Positions 18,273-28,325 of a stretch of 64,000 bases of DNA are shown piece by piece. This DNA is from Bacillota bacterium (lineage in GTDB: Bacteria; Bacillota; Clostridia; Lachnospirales; Lachnospiraceae). The notes beneath the pieces are model-generated. The model was not told the DNA's origin. It was given only the letters and a program-made list of their open reading frames with translations, and ran no database searches. A program made the position numbers and the translations under genes. The stretch is from positions 1 to 64,000 of the forward strand of contig JAEYLX010000075.1 of NCBI GenBank assembly GCA_023407575.1, written 5' to 3'. Positions within the stretch are counted from its first letter, which is position 1. Every line of letters starts with the position of its first letter.

Positions 18273-19394
18273 TTATTTCGTATTTATGGAGTAATCTAAA
18301 GTAACAATGCTGCTGTTATACTTTGTTCCATCCCAATGCGAGAAAGCTAGTTCTTTACCCGAAACACTCCAACAAGTAGTTACATATTCAACATCCACTG
18401 CAACCTGTGTAGCTTTCCCGGTTAAGATATCATATACCATCAATGCACCAACAGAGTTAGTATTTCCTTCACTCTTACTGTAATATGCGATTAATTGCTG
18501 GTCAGGAGACCAAGATGCTCCACCAAGTTCAACACCTTCTGCAATTGTCTTTACATTACTTCCCTCTAAATCACTAATTACAAGTACCTGCTTCGAACCA
18601 ATATACTGTAAAACTAATAATTGATTATTTTCAGGGGAAGGATACACTCCCACTACACTGCCTATTCCAAGACTTTTTGTTTCCTTGGTAGATAAATTGT
18701 AAGACATTAAAGTATTATCATCTGCTGTATTGTAATAAATCGTATCATTGATTTTATTAATTATATAAACAGATTTTTGGTCAAATTCAGGTATTGTTGT
18801 AATCTTACCTTCCATATCAGCATAGTAAGCACCACTTGTATATCCTGAGCCAATCACTGTGGAATCATCCGCCCATTTCGCGCTACCTGCACTACCAATT
18901 CCATCACCTGAAAGTGAGAAGCTTTCTAAGGTCTCAAGATTTAACACATAATAAGTTGCATCACCCAAACTGTAACCAGAATATATCAGATTTTTCTTAT
19001 CTGGTGAAAGTTTAGCACTACCTAGATTAAGGTCCTGCTCTGCATTTAAAAGCTTAAACTCCTTGGTTTTAATGTTATACAGATACAAACTTTTAGGATA
19101 GGAGTCAGATAATTCTGCAAGACTCATTTTGTCTAAGGTATCATTTTCTTTTGAAACTACCACAGTTTCTGCATCCAACCAATCATGGATTTCCAGCTTA
19201 TCTAAATTCTCTATATTACCTATGGTGAGTTCCGGTTCTTCTTCTACAGCTGTAGTATCTTCATCTACAATGGTAATTATTCCATCTTTATCCGGTAATC
19301 CTACTTTGTTGTCTTCATTTTTCATGCTGCATCCTGTAGCTGCCGTTAGTAAAATAAGTGCACACATAACCTGTGCTATTCTTTTATTTTTCAT
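18273..19394 (-). CDS. Lipoprotein with TolB/WD40-like beta-propeller
   Basis: About 373 residues. The start at 19394 has GGAGG eight bases upstream and gives MKNKRIAQVM, a hydrophobic stretch and a LTAATGC lipobox, so the protein is a membrane-anchored lipoprotein. Repeated blades of the type ...LSPDKKNLIYSGY, WSPDQQLIAYYSK and WSVSGKELAFSHWDG are the TolB-like/PD40 beta-propeller pattern. It follows the histidine kinase on the same strand with a gap of about 110 bases, so it may modulate the sensor or be its target. Ligand unknown. Confidence 0.8.
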   Translation of the reverse strand: MKNKRIAQVMCALILLTAATGCSMKNEDNKVGLPDKDGIITIVDEDTTAVEEEPELTIGNIENLDKLEIHDWLDAETVVVSKENDTLDKMSLAELSDSYPKSLYLYNIKTKEFKLLNAEQDLNLGSAKLSPDKKNLIYSGYSLGDATYYVLNLETLESFSLSGDGIGSAGSAKWADDSTVIGSGYTSGAYYADMEGKITTIPEFDQKSVYIINKINDTIYYNTADDNTLMSYNLSTKETKSLGIGSVVGVYPSPENNQLLVLQYIGSKQVLVISDLEGSNVKTIAEGVELGGASWSPDQQLIAYYSKSEGNTNSVGALMVYDILTGKATQVAVDVEYVTTCWSVSGKELAFSHWDGTKYNSSIVTLDYSINTK

Positions 19395-19504
19395 ATTTAT
19401 ATCCTCCATTCTTTGAAAGTATTTGTTTACTTCCATGAACTAAGATTATCAAGAAAATGTTTCAATACAATATACGTTGATATCCTTTTTGTAAACAATT
19501 GTTT

Positions 19505-20971
19505 CTAAATTGTAAACATGGAGGTAACAGGCAAGGTGACACAAAAACTGCTACCCTGGGTTCCTGTATTAAGTAATACCACGTTTCCACCCATGGCTTC
19601 TGCATGCTTTTTAACCAATGATAATCCTAAGCCAGCTCCACCACTTTCTCTTGCTCTATTCTTATCTACCATATAAAAAGGTTCAAAAACCTTATCTCTT
19701 AATTCCATTGGTATCCCAATCCCCGTATCGGTTATTTCAATATTTACTTTATCGTTCACTACATATGTTTTAACAGAAATAGTACCATTCACCTGATTAT
19801 ATTTAATTGCATTATCTAAAAGATTAATTAAAATAATGGTCAAACTGTCCTTATCCCCTTCGATATATGCCTCATTTAGCTCAACTTTTAGGCTAATACC
19901 GAACTTATCCATTTTTCCTTTCAGGCTGCTTAACACTGATTTGATTACCTCATCAACGGAAAGTTTTTCAATCTGCTGTTCGAAATCATATTTCTCAAGG
20001 GCTGATAATTGTAATACCTTGTCCACCATTTCATATAATCGCTCAGTTTCACTTTTGATATTAGTAGTTGCGGTTTGCAAAAGCTCTTCATCATCTGGAT
20101 ACATATCCAGTAAATCTAGATATGCTTTAATGGAAGTAAGCGGTGTTTTAAATTCATGGGTTACATTTCCAATAAACTGTTTTTGTTGTTTATCAAGAAA
20201 TGATAATTTCTCAACAGCCAGCTTTAATTTTGACTGCTCAGCTTCCAAACCCTGAATGGTTCTGCTAATCTTACCCCCCATTGCATAGATCCCTTTGCTT
20301 AACTTGCCAATTTCATCTCTTCTCTTCAGGATCTTAGTTTCATATTGGCCGTCCTTTATTTGATCTACCATTTGGTCTAGCTTTATAATACCTTTAGCAA
20401 AGGAACCAAAGAAAAAATTACCCAATAAAAAACTAAGAATAAATAATCCTGCTCCAATATAAAGAAATAACCTTAGGATGTTATGATAAAAGGTTTGTTG
20501 TTCACTCAGCGCATAATAAAATTGGACAACCCCCACCTGCTCCTTACCAATGGTTAGTGGAGTAAGGTAATACAGCGCATCCTTTACTGTGAGATAAGCA
20601 GTCTTATTACTAAGCGCATATTGAAGTGTTCTTTTAATATTTTCCGACTCAGTATCCGTTACTTTTTTGCTGACCAATTCACCATTTATATTATAGATCA
20701 CTAAGGATAACCCGCTGATAGCTTCTAGCTGCTCTGCGAAGGACTGACCCTTATCTTTAAGAAAGGCTTCTGGCAGCTTATTATCCTCGGATAAAATTCT
20801 TTGAAGTAAATAAGTATTTGCTGTCTTTGCTTGTTGTGATAAATATTGCTCATACTGGTCTTTCTGATTATCCCTGATTCCCCTTAAAACCAGAATACTT
20901 AAGATTGCAACCACTAGAAGTAATAAAACAGCTAGGAACAGACTGAATTTAAGCTTAATACTAATTCTCAC
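19505..20971 (-). CDS. Membrane sensor histidine kinase
   Basis: The 488-residue kinase has a helix at 10-30, an external sensing domain to about 165, a second helix near 168-190, a HAMP linker, then HisKA with the phospho-acceptor HEFKTPLTSIKAYL (about residue 273). The HATPase domain has NLLDNAIKYN (N box), DTGIGIP (G1) and GAGLGLSLVKKHAE (G2). All catalytic motifs are present. It overlaps the response regulator by 11 bases, so the two form one system. The external domain is a single-Cache-like fold by length and secondary-structure feel only; the signal is unknown. Confidence 0.95.
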   Translation of the reverse strand: MRISIKLKFSLFLAVLLLLVVAILSILVLRGIRDNQKDQYEQYLSQQAKTANTYLLQRILSEDNKLPEAFLKDKGQSFAEQLEAISGLSLVIYNINGELVSKKVTDTESENIKRTLQYALSNKTAYLTVKDALYYLTPLTIGKEQVGVVQFYYALSEQQTFYHNILRLFLYIGAGLFILSFLLGNFFFGSFAKGIIKLDQMVDQIKDGQYETKILKRRDEIGKLSKGIYAMGGKISRTIQGLEAEQSKLKLAVEKLSFLDKQQKQFIGNVTHEFKTPLTSIKAYLDLLDMYPDDEELLQTATTNIKSETERLYEMVDKVLQLSALEKYDFEQQIEKLSVDEVIKSVLSSLKGKMDKFGISLKVELNEAYIEGDKDSLTIILINLLDNAIKYNQVNGTISVKTYVVNDKVNIEITDTGIGIPMELRDKVFEPFYMVDKNRARESGGAGLGLSLVKKHAEAMGGNVVLLNTGTQGSSFCVTLPVTSMFTI

Positions 20972-21659
20972 TATTACCTCCTATTGCTTTATATCCAACT
21001 CCATAAACTGTCTGAATTACATTTTCATATTCTAAACCAAGTTTTTTCCGAACTCTTTGAACATGGATATCTACAGTTCTAGTACCTCCAAAATAATCCA
21101 TTCCCCAAATTTGACTAAGTAATTGTTCTCTGGAATAAACCCTTTCTGGACTGGATATTAGCAATGCCAGCATATCATATTCCTTTGGTGTCAGATCCAG
21201 TGCTTTCCCTCCAGCATATACAGTTCGCTTTTCCTTATGAAGTTCAATTCCTCCTAAAATAACAATGTCTGTGTCCTGCTTCTTTTCTGCCTTCTGCATT
21301 CTACGAAGCAGCGATTTCAGACGAGCCAATAACTCCCTCATATCAAAGGGTTTTGTTAAATAATCATCTGCTCCCAACTCTAGTCCAAGTATTTTATTAA
21401 TAATATCCTCCTTGGCCGTTACCATAATAACTCCAATACTATCCTTCTTATCTTGAAGTTTCTTAAGAATATCATAGCCATCCATACCCGGCAGCATGAC
21501 ATCTAAGATAATTGCATCTGGTTGAAACACCTTTAGCTTTTCCAGTGCTTCTCCTCCATGATAAACCACTTCAGTTATATAATTCTCACGTTTTAACGCA
21601 TAAACAATTGCATCCGCAATCTTTTTTTCATCCTCAATTACTAGTATTTTCTCATTCAA
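20961..21659 (-). CDS. OmpR/PhoB-family response regulator, TTG start
   Basis: The 232-residue protein has a receiver domain with the acidic pair EDEKK, phospho-acceptor Asp in ILDVMLPGMDGYD (about residue 54) and Lys in YLTKPFDMREL. A winged-helix DNA-binding domain follows (LTPKEYDMLALLISSPERVYSREQLLSQIWG...RTVDIHVQRVRKKLG). The reading frame opens with TTG, with GGTGG just before it, and no nearby in-frame ATG would keep the receiver intact. It is first in the regulator-kinase-lipoprotein operon and faces an ABC exporter operon 390 bases away, a likely target. Confidence 0.94.
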   Translation of the reverse strand: MNEKILVIEDEKKIADAIVYALKRENYITEVVYHGGEALEKLKVFQPDAIILDVMLPGMDGYDILKKLQDKKDSIGVIMVTAKEDIINKILGLELGADDYLTKPFDMRELLARLKSLLRRMQKAEKKQDTDIVILGGIELHKEKRTVYAGGKALDLTPKEYDMLALLISSPERVYSREQLLSQIWGMDYFGGTRTVDIHVQRVRKKLGLEYENVIQTVYGVGYKAIGGNSEN

Positions 21660-22050
21660 TTTGCCACCATTCCTCTCGTGCCAACTATCATTTCCTATCT
21701 ATTTTCAACTCTAAGGGCCAGTTCATTCTCTATTTATAATTCATTTTACCACAAAACCTATAGGATTGTCAGTTATTAGTAATAATCTATCTTTGTTAAT
21801 ACAAAGGACCATTTTAATGTGATTATACTTTGCATAACCTATATTTAATTCCCAATACTACCATTTACAACTAAGAAAAATCTCTCATCTTGAAACCATG
21901 GTTCAAACTCATCTCCAGGACCTTATAAGACTTAACTGAATCATTATAATATGTTGGTTTTCTGTGAATTTTATATTACATGTTTTCATCTACCATATTT
22001 CGTAGTAAACTGTATGAAGTATTTGCACCAACGAGAAAGGAGTTTATTTA
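21660..22050. other. Divergent intergenic region between regulator and ABC exporter
   Basis: This 391-base gap must contain the promoters of two diverging operons. I see no strong -35/-10 pair. One palindrome, AACCATGGTT (21894-21903) inside a wider TTGAAACCATGGTTCAA, is the only clear symmetric site and could be an operator. No gene is visible. Confidence 0.35.
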
Positions 22051-23784
22051 ATGAAACAAATGTTATCCTACCTAAAAGGTTATCGTAAGGAAAGCATATT
22101 AGCACCTGCCTTTAAGATGCTAGAGGCTACTTTTGATTTGCTTGTTCCTTTGGTAATGGCTTCTATAATTAATATCGGTATTGTGGACAAAAATACCAAT
22201 TATATAGTTAGGCAATGTATTATATTAGTACTTCTGGGTATCATCGGACTTATCTGCAGTATAACTGCTCAATATTTTGCTTCCAAAGCAGCTGTGGGTT
22301 ATGCAACTGCATTACGCAGTTCTCTTTTTAAGCACATTCAGTCACTGGGTTTTTCGGAAATGGATACGTTAGGAACAAGTACGTTAATAACACGTATGAC
22401 CAGTGATACCAATCAAGTTATGAATGGACTAAACCTATTTTTACGATTATTCCTACGCAGTCCTTTCATTGTATTTGGAAGTTTAATAATGGCATTTCAT
22501 ATTAATTCCAAAGTAGCATTGATTTTTGTAATAATTATTCCGCTCTTATCCCTTATAGTTTTTGGTATCATGTTTTATACCATGCCATTATATAAAAAGG
22601 CTCAGGGAAAACTTGATCAACTACTAGGCATTACCAGAGAAAACTTATCCGGTGTTCGTGTCATTCGAACCTTTAACAAAGAAAAGAGCGAAATTAGTCG
22701 GTTTGAAATGGCAAATTCGCTGTTTACATCCTTACAGCAAAAGGTTGGACGCATTTCGGGACTAATGAATCCAATCACATTTATTGTAGCTAATTTAGGT
22801 ATCATCGCTATATTATATACCGGAGCAATCAATGTTAATCTTGGTGAAATGCAAACAGGTGATGTTATTGCGCTCGTAAGTTATATGAGTCAAATATTAA
22901 TTGAACTTGTGAAACTTGCGAATTTAATTATTCAGATAACTAAGGGTGTTGCCTGTGCTGGACGAATTCAGACTATTTTTCAAACTAAAACCGATATGGA
23001 TTTTTGTGATTCTATAAACCTTAATCATTCATCGAATACAACGGATGCAGTTTGTTTTGATAATGTTTCACTTACTTATAAAGGGGCTAGCGAAAACAGC
23101 TTGAATAATATTAATTTCAAAGTTGCTCCTGGGCAAACAATTGGTATTATCGGTGGAACAGGTAGCGGTAAATCTAGTCTTATTAACCTAATACCAAGAT
23201 TTTATGATGCAACCACAGGAACTGTTACCTTGTTTGGAAAACCTGTGAAGGAATATAGCAAGAACGAATTACGTGACTTAGTTGGCATTGTCATGCAGAA
23301 GGCACTTCTATTCAAAGGGACCATACGCTCTAACCTCCTGCTTGGCAATGAAAATGCAACGCAGGAAGAGCTTTGGCAAGCTCTCGCCATTGCTCAATCT
23401 GATAAATTTGTTAAAGAAAAAAAATATGGTCTGGAGGATCCAGTAGAGCAAGGTGGTCGTAACCTTTCTGGTGGACAAAAACAACGTCTTACCATAGCAC
23501 GTGCTCTTGTTAAGAAACCCAAAATACTAATCCTTGACGACAGCTCAAGCGCGCTTGATTATGCAACAGATGCTGCTTTACGTAAAGAACTTCGAGACTT
23601 ACCAAAGTCAATGACTATATTTATCGTAAGCCAAAGAACCTCCAGCGTCATGCAAGCGGATCAAATATTTGTATTAGAGGATGGTGCTATCGTAGGTACT
23701 GGAAATCATGAAGAACTCCTTGAAAACTGCACTATTTACAAAGAGATTTATGAAAGTCAGTATAGAAAGGGTGGTGACAAATAA
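22051..23784 (+). CDS. Heterodimeric ABC exporter subunit with degenerate ATP site
   Basis: The 577-residue half-exporter has six membrane helices (to about residue 300) fused to an ATPase domain. Walker A is GGTGSGKSS and the signature is NLSGGQKQR. The Walker B end reads ILILDDSSSALD, with Asp in place of the catalytic Glu, and the H-loop position reads IVSQRTSSV, with Gln in place of His. These changes mark the subunit that supplies the degenerate catalytic site in BmrC/TM287-type heterodimers. GAAAGGAG precedes the ATG. It overlaps the next gene by one base, so the two subunits are made together. Substrate is unknown; drugs or peptides are typical. Confidence 0.93.
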   Translation: MKQMLSYLKGYRKESILAPAFKMLEATFDLLVPLVMASIINIGIVDKNTNYIVRQCIILVLLGIIGLICSITAQYFASKAAVGYATALRSSLFKHIQSLGFSEMDTLGTSTLITRMTSDTNQVMNGLNLFLRLFLRSPFIVFGSLIMAFHINSKVALIFVIIIPLLSLIVFGIMFYTMPLYKKAQGKLDQLLGITRENLSGVRVIRTFNKEKSEISRFEMANSLFTSLQQKVGRISGLMNPITFIVANLGIIAILYTGAINVNLGEMQTGDVIALVSYMSQILIELVKLANLIIQITKGVACAGRIQTIFQTKTDMDFCDSINLNHSSNTTDAVCFDNVSLTYKGASENSLNNINFKVAPGQTIGIIGGTGSGKSSLINLIPRFYDATTGTVTLFGKPVKEYSKNELRDLVGIVMQKALLFKGTIRSNLLLGNENATQEELWQALAIAQSDKFVKEKKYGLEDPVEQGGRNLSGGQKQRLTIARALVKKPKILILDDSSSALDYATDAALRKELRDLPKSMTIFIVSQRTSSVMQADQIFVLEDGAIVGTGNHEELLENCTIYKEIYESQYRKGGDK

Positions 23785-25532
23785 TGCAAAATAACGGAAA
23801 CGAGAATAAAAGTAAAACCACCTTTAAAAGAGTACTTAAATCCATTCTTCCCTATAAGGGCTTAATCCTGATCAGTATTCTTTTTGCTGTAATCAGTGTA
23901 ATCACACAATTATATATTCCCATACTAACTGGTAGAACGATTGATTATATGCTTGGCCCAGAACAGGTAACCTTTCATAATATTTTTATTATTTTAGTGT
24001 GGATTGGGATTACTGTTATGATATCTGCTATTGCACAGTGGCTTCTTAGTCTCTGTAATAATCGTATTACTTTTCGACTATCCCGGGATTTGAGAAATAA
24101 GATGATAGCTAAAGTTCAGGATCTGCCTCTCTCCTACCTTGATACTCGACCCTCGGGCGATTTAATAAGCCGAATGATTGCGGATATTGATACCTTCTCT
24201 GACGGTATTTTGATGCTGTTTACCCAATTTTTTACCGGAATATTTACCATTGTTGGCATTATTGGCTTCATGCTTTCTATTAATTTACCTATAACTTTTG
24301 TAGTTGTTCTTTTAACTCCCCTTAGTTTACTGATTGCAACCTTTATTGCAAAACGAAGTTATCAGCATTTTCAAAGCTTAAGTAAAGTAAGAGGCGAGCA
24401 AACTGCATATGTGAATGAAATGATTGAGGGTCAAAAAGTAGTACAAGCCTTTGGCTATGAATCAAGTAGCCAGAAAGTCTTTGATGAAATAAATGTCAAG
24501 TTACAAAAGGTAACTCTGAAGGCAATCTTTTATAGCAGTATCACCAATCCTGCTACCCGTTTTGTTAACAATATGGTATTTGCAGGAGTAGGTCTTGCAG
24601 GTGCATTATTTGCAATAGCCGGAACACTCTCCATTGGTCAATTAAGTATCTTTTTAAGTTATGCAAACCAATACACCAAGCCCTTTAATGAAATATCCGG
24701 TGTTATCACAGAGCTGCAAAATGCACTTGCTTGTGCAGCACGAGTTTTTGAATTATTGGATGAGAAAAATCAGATATCGGAACCAGCGAATGCACTGGAG
24801 CTTAACAGCAATGGACATGTAGACATTGAAAATATATCCTTTAGCTATCAACCGGATCGGGAATTAATTAAGGACTTTAATCTAGAAGTTGCACCTGGAC
24901 AACGTATTGCAATTGTAGGTCCTACTGGATGTGGTAAAACGACTTTAATTAATCTGTTAATGCGATTTTATGATGTTGACAGCGGACAAATATTAATCTC
25001 CGGAATTGATATCAGAGAGGTGACGCGTGCCTCCTTAAGAAGAAGTTATGGTATGGTATTACAAGAGACCTGGTTGAAGGCAGGGACAATAAGAGACAAT
25101 ATTGCATATGGTTATCCAGAAGCCACAGAAGCAGAAATTCTAAGTGCTTCAAAATCCGCCTATGCACATAATTTTATCAAACGACTACCCGAGGGTTATA
25201 ATACCATAATTTCAGAGGATGGCGGTAATCTAAGTCAGGGACAGAAGCAGCTACTCTGTATTGCACGTGCAATGCTTAATCTACCACCCATGTTAATCCT
25301 GGATGAAGCCACAAGTAGTATTGATACTCGAACTGAAATGAAAATTCAGTCTGCATTTTCTTATATGATGCGAGGCAGAACCAGCTTTATTGTTGCTCAT
25401 CGATTATCTACCATTCGTGAAGCAGATATTATTCTTGTCATGAACAACGGACAAATCATTGAGCAGGGAAATCATGAAAGTCTTCTTGAACAAGGTGGTT
25501 TTTATACAAAATTATATAACAGTCAATTTTAA
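23784..25532 (+). CDS. Heterodimeric ABC exporter subunit with catalytic ATP site
   Basis: The 582-residue half-exporter has six membrane helices followed by an ATPase domain with Walker A GPTGCGKTT, intact Walker B LILDEATSSID and H-loop IVAHRLSTI. Its signature is altered (NLSQGQKQL). Thus it gives the catalytic Glu and His while its partner gives the canonical signature, the expected split in an asymmetric heterodimeric exporter (YheH/BmrD-like). Start and partner stop overlap as TAATG. A strong hairpin terminator follows about 90 bases after the stop. Confidence 0.94.
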   Translation: MQNNGNENKSKTTFKRVLKSILPYKGLILISILFAVISVITQLYIPILTGRTIDYMLGPEQVTFHNIFIILVWIGITVMISAIAQWLLSLCNNRITFRLSRDLRNKMIAKVQDLPLSYLDTRPSGDLISRMIADIDTFSDGILMLFTQFFTGIFTIVGIIGFMLSINLPITFVVVLLTPLSLLIATFIAKRSYQHFQSLSKVRGEQTAYVNEMIEGQKVVQAFGYESSSQKVFDEINVKLQKVTLKAIFYSSITNPATRFVNNMVFAGVGLAGALFAIAGTLSIGQLSIFLSYANQYTKPFNEISGVITELQNALACAARVFELLDEKNQISEPANALELNSNGHVDIENISFSYQPDRELIKDFNLEVAPGQRIAIVGPTGCGKTTLINLLMRFYDVDSGQILISGIDIREVTRASLRRSYGMVLQETWLKAGTIRDNIAYGYPEATEAEILSASKSAYAHNFIKRLPEGYNTIISEDGGNLSQGQKQLLCIARAMLNLPPMLILDEATSSIDTRTEMKIQSAFSYMMRGRTSFIVAHRLSTIREADIILVMNNGQIIEQGNHESLLEQGGFYTKLYNSQF

Positions 25533-25623
25533 TCATCTTTGTCTCAATGTTTATACTTAATTTTTGCGGTTTTGAGTAAGGTAAGTCCAGTTAAGGAATT
25601 GAAAATAATTTCAAATGAACCTA

Positions 25624-25654
25624 AAATGAGAGAGGTTTTCTACCTCTCTCATTT
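25624..25654 (+). terminator. Terminator of the ABC exporter operon
   Basis: Perfect 12-bp arms (25624-25635 and 25643-25654, core GAGAGAGG) with a 7-base loop run into a T-rich tail. A 70-codon frame spans it but is best dismissed. Confidence 0.85.
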
Positions 25655-25777
25655 TTATACCGAATTATATGAAACCATCCAAATGTCTGATATAAATTTG
25701 TGTCAGCAAATAGTTGTAAATTATGGGTCTAAAAGCCTTACTACAATATAATAATGTTACCGCTCGCTCAAAAATGT

Positions 25778-26503
25778 TTAATTCTTAGTTACTGAATAAC
25801 TGTTGGTAATGAAATCCAACCCTGCCGCTGAGGAGGTGATTTCATAACCAAATTGAACTGTATTAACTGTTTGGGTGCCACTAAACCAGCCCTTGGTATT
25901 AATCCACTTAAGTACTGCCAGAATATCAACGGTACCAGAGTTGGTATTACTGGTTCGAACAAAAGAATAAACCACATTAGAACCGTTGCTGCCCTGATAT
26001 ACATTCCAGGTATGACCACCTACGGATTGGTTCGTTAAAACCGCAACTGGATTACCTGATGAATTCCAATTATAAGAGATAGGTTTAACACCTCCATTAT
26101 AATTCATCCAAAGCATGATCTCATAGGTTGAACCATTGGTCCAAATATCATAAGCAGTTACATAATCTCCGCTGCTTGGCCTGGTAACATTAAAGCTGCT
26201 CTTTAAGGTGGATATTGAGGATAATGAAGTTGCTATGGACTTCGTTACATTGGGATATGACTTTATACCACTGGTAGCAGGATGTTGTGCCCAAACACCC
26301 CAGTTACTGTAGCTGTTGGCCCAGATGGATTGATAACCTGCACCACTGCCCCAAATATTGTTATAAAGTGTATATCCTCCATTCGTCCAGGTTCCCCATT
26401 GATCGGATGAAGACCAAGTAGCTGCAAAAGCCGTAATAGAGATACTTAAAGCTAAAAATATACTAAGCATTAAGGATAATAAAACTTTGATTTTCCTTTT
26501 CAT
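25778..26503 (-). CDS. Secreted GH12 endoglucanase/xyloglucanase
   Basis: About 241 residues. The start at 26503 has GGGGAG eight bases upstream, and MKRKIKV plus a hydrophobic core ending AFAA is a Sec signal peptide. The mature part is a single glycoside hydrolase family 12 domain. YTLYNNIWGSGAG, SYPNV, YDIWTNG, the nucleophile segment YEIMLWMNYNGGVKPI and the acid/base segment VQFGYEITSSAAG are all present. It should cut beta-1,4-glucan or xyloglucan outside the cell. There is no cellulose-binding module or dockerin. It stands alone between opposed operons. Family assignment is strong; glucan preference is not readable. Confidence 0.88.
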   Translation of the reverse strand: MKRKIKVLLSLMLSIFLALSISITAFAATWSSSDQWGTWTNGGYTLYNNIWGSGAGYQSIWANSYSNWGVWAQHPATSGIKSYPNVTKSIATSLSSISTLKSSFNVTRPSSGDYVTAYDIWTNGSTYEIMLWMNYNGGVKPISYNWNSSGNPVAVLTNQSVGGHTWNVYQGSNGSNVVYSFVRTSNTNSGTVDILAVLKWINTKGWFSGTQTVNTVQFGYEITSSAAGLDFITNSYSVTKN

Positions 26504-26709
26504 AATAGAATCTCCCCTTATTTGTTTTAATAAGAGCTGGTACACATTATTATATACTATATGTATATGACAACTTGTCCAAATTATTCCATTTATTTCA
26601 TTTGCGACTGTATATTTTTAACAATTAATTTTTAATGTTTTATCCTATGCTTTAATATTAAACTATAAAACTCTCTTATTTTCTTTTGTAATTGCTCTTA
26701 ACTATCTGT

Positions 26710-27417
26710 TTAGCATCTAACATATTTACGTTTAAAGCCCAACTTACCTTTGTCAGCCATTTTCTGTATCTCTTCCACTGCATTACCAACGCTTACCTTA
26801 TTACTGCCTCGGAATACCTCGACCGTACCAATCGAGTTAGCAACTTTGACTGCTTGCTCATGCAAAGGAACATAGGAAACCCCTACGGTTGTCACAAAGT
26901 TATTCATTGCATATCTAGTTCTGTTCGGATTACTATGAATTGTTTTCTCTACTATATCAAGCATGTTACTTAACTTATCCTTATCAAACTCATCATCCTT
27001 ACGATTACCTAAAAGCCAGCAATAGCAGCTATATCCAGCAGACATATATAATTCTTTACCCGAAGCAATCCACTTGTCCGATACCTTCTGGGCTATATCA
27101 CTTTCTGCAAGGGTAACTGCAACGATAAAATCTGAAATCATATGAAAATATGCAGTTTCCATCCAGCGATCATAATCCTCTTCTGTCATAAGTTTAGGAT
27201 CAGCAATCATTCCTGCAAAATACATAGCATCAAAGTTTCCAGTAGCGTAAAGCTCCTCAGCAAGACGTTGATTAAGCTTAACTTTTTTAAAGATTGGTTT
27301 CATTGCACCTGTAGCTACACCAAAAAGTGGTTCCTGTGCACCCTGTGACATATATATTTTTTTAGTTCTCTCTGAAGCCAATGCCTCAAGTTCCTGTAAA
27401 ATCTCTTGAACGTCCAT
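26710..27417 (-). CDS. DNA alkylation repair protein, AlkD-like
   Basis: The 235-residue, all-helical protein fits the HEAT-like AlkD/AlkC glycosylase superfamily: ALASERTKKIYMSQGAQEPLFGVATGAMKPIFKKV near the N-terminus, then LAEELYATGNFDAMYFAGMIADP and MISDFIVAVTLAESDIA. Such proteins remove alkylated purines without base flipping. Residues important in Bacillus cereus AlkD are not all recognisable, so activity is uncertain. TAGGAGGATTTT precedes the ATG. It is monocistronic; two other alkylation-repair-type genes occur near the window end. Confidence 0.72.
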   Translation of the reverse strand: MDVQEILQELEALASERTKKIYMSQGAQEPLFGVATGAMKPIFKKVKLNQRLAEELYATGNFDAMYFAGMIADPKLMTEEDYDRWMETAYFHMISDFIVAVTLAESDIAQKVSDKWIASGKELYMSAGYSCYCWLLGNRKDDEFDKDKLSNMLDIVEKTIHSNPNRTRYAMNNFVTTVGVSYVPLHEQAVKVANSIGTVEVFRGSNKVSVGNAVEEIQKMADKGKLGFKRKYVRC

Positions 27418-27517
27418 AAAATCCTCCTAATCTTCTCCCTTAGTTTTATCCGTGTATCATATGATAATGTATAAAATCATTATAATAACGTTAAACAGTC
27501 CAATCAAATATATTCAG

Positions 27518-28249
27518 TTACCTTTTTAAAGCAGAAATAATCAGCATCATGGGACGACGCATTTCATCAAGCATTCCTGGGTTATCCAGCATATCCTCTA
27601 GGGGTTTAGGTTCAACAATATGAGTTATCACAAACCCATTTGCAAGCAAAGTATTAAGATAAGTAGTCAAAGTTCTATGGTATTTTACGACCTTCTCACC
27701 TAAAAACACGGTATCTCTTTTCCCTTCATAGTAGTAATTATCTATCGGGAAATGTTGGATTACTCCATTTGCATCATAAGACCAATCCTGTGAACCTTCG
27801 GCAGTAAAGACGGGATGCTCCACGGTAAAGATCAGTGCTCCCTCTGGTTTTAATATTTTGTGCAACTTTTTGATTAAAGCATCATAGCCTTCAATGTAAT
27901 GAAATGCTAATGAACTTAGAATAATATCAAAGCTTTCTTCCGCAAAATCAATATCTTCAATAGCACACTTTCTATATTCCACTTCGGGAAAGGATGTCTT
28001 CTGTCTTGCTATTTCAAGCATTTTATTCGATATATCAATGCCTATTACCGAAGCAGCACCATTTTCCATGGCATAGATACAATGCCACCCATATCCACAT
28101 CCAAGATCAAGTACCTTTTTATCTTTAAAATCCGGCAGCAGGCTTCGAAAATACTGCCATTCTCCAGCACCTGAAAGTCCTTTCTGGGAGCGAGTCATTT
28201 GTGCATATTTTTCAAAAAATGTATCCTTATCATAAATATTCTCTTTCAT
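27518..28249 (-). CDS. Class I SAM-dependent methyltransferase
   Basis: The 243-residue protein has the Rossmann methyltransferase motifs: motif I VLDLGCGYGWHCIYA (about residue 45), acidic motif II VIGIDISNKMLEIA, and post-motif IILSSLAFHYIEGYDALI. EGALIFTVEHPVF forms the later strand. It resembles UbiE/Coq5-like small-molecule methyltransferases of type Methyltransf_11. AGGAGAGATTAG precedes the ATG. Neighbours give no pathway, so substrate is unknown. Confidence 0.88.
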   Translation of the reverse strand: MKENIYDKDTFFEKYAQMTRSQKGLSGAGEWQYFRSLLPDFKDKKVLDLGCGYGWHCIYAMENGAASVIGIDISNKMLEIARQKTSFPEVEYRKCAIEDIDFAEESFDIILSSLAFHYIEGYDALIKKLHKILKPEGALIFTVEHPVFTAEGSQDWSYDANGVIQHFPIDNYYYEGKRDTVFLGEKVVKYHRTLTTYLNTLLANGFVITHIVEPKPLEDMLDNPGMLDEMRRPMMLIISALKR

Positions 28250-28325
28250 CTAATCTCTCCTATTTTTATCAGCTTCTATTGTTAAACCTTACTGACTATA
28301 TTTGAAAAGCGACCAAATAAACTAC

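Noticed and set aside
25539..25751. 70-codon plus-strand frame after the ABC exporter
   Set aside because: It has no ribosome site and runs through the perfect terminator hairpin at 25624-25654; its sequence is not protein-like.
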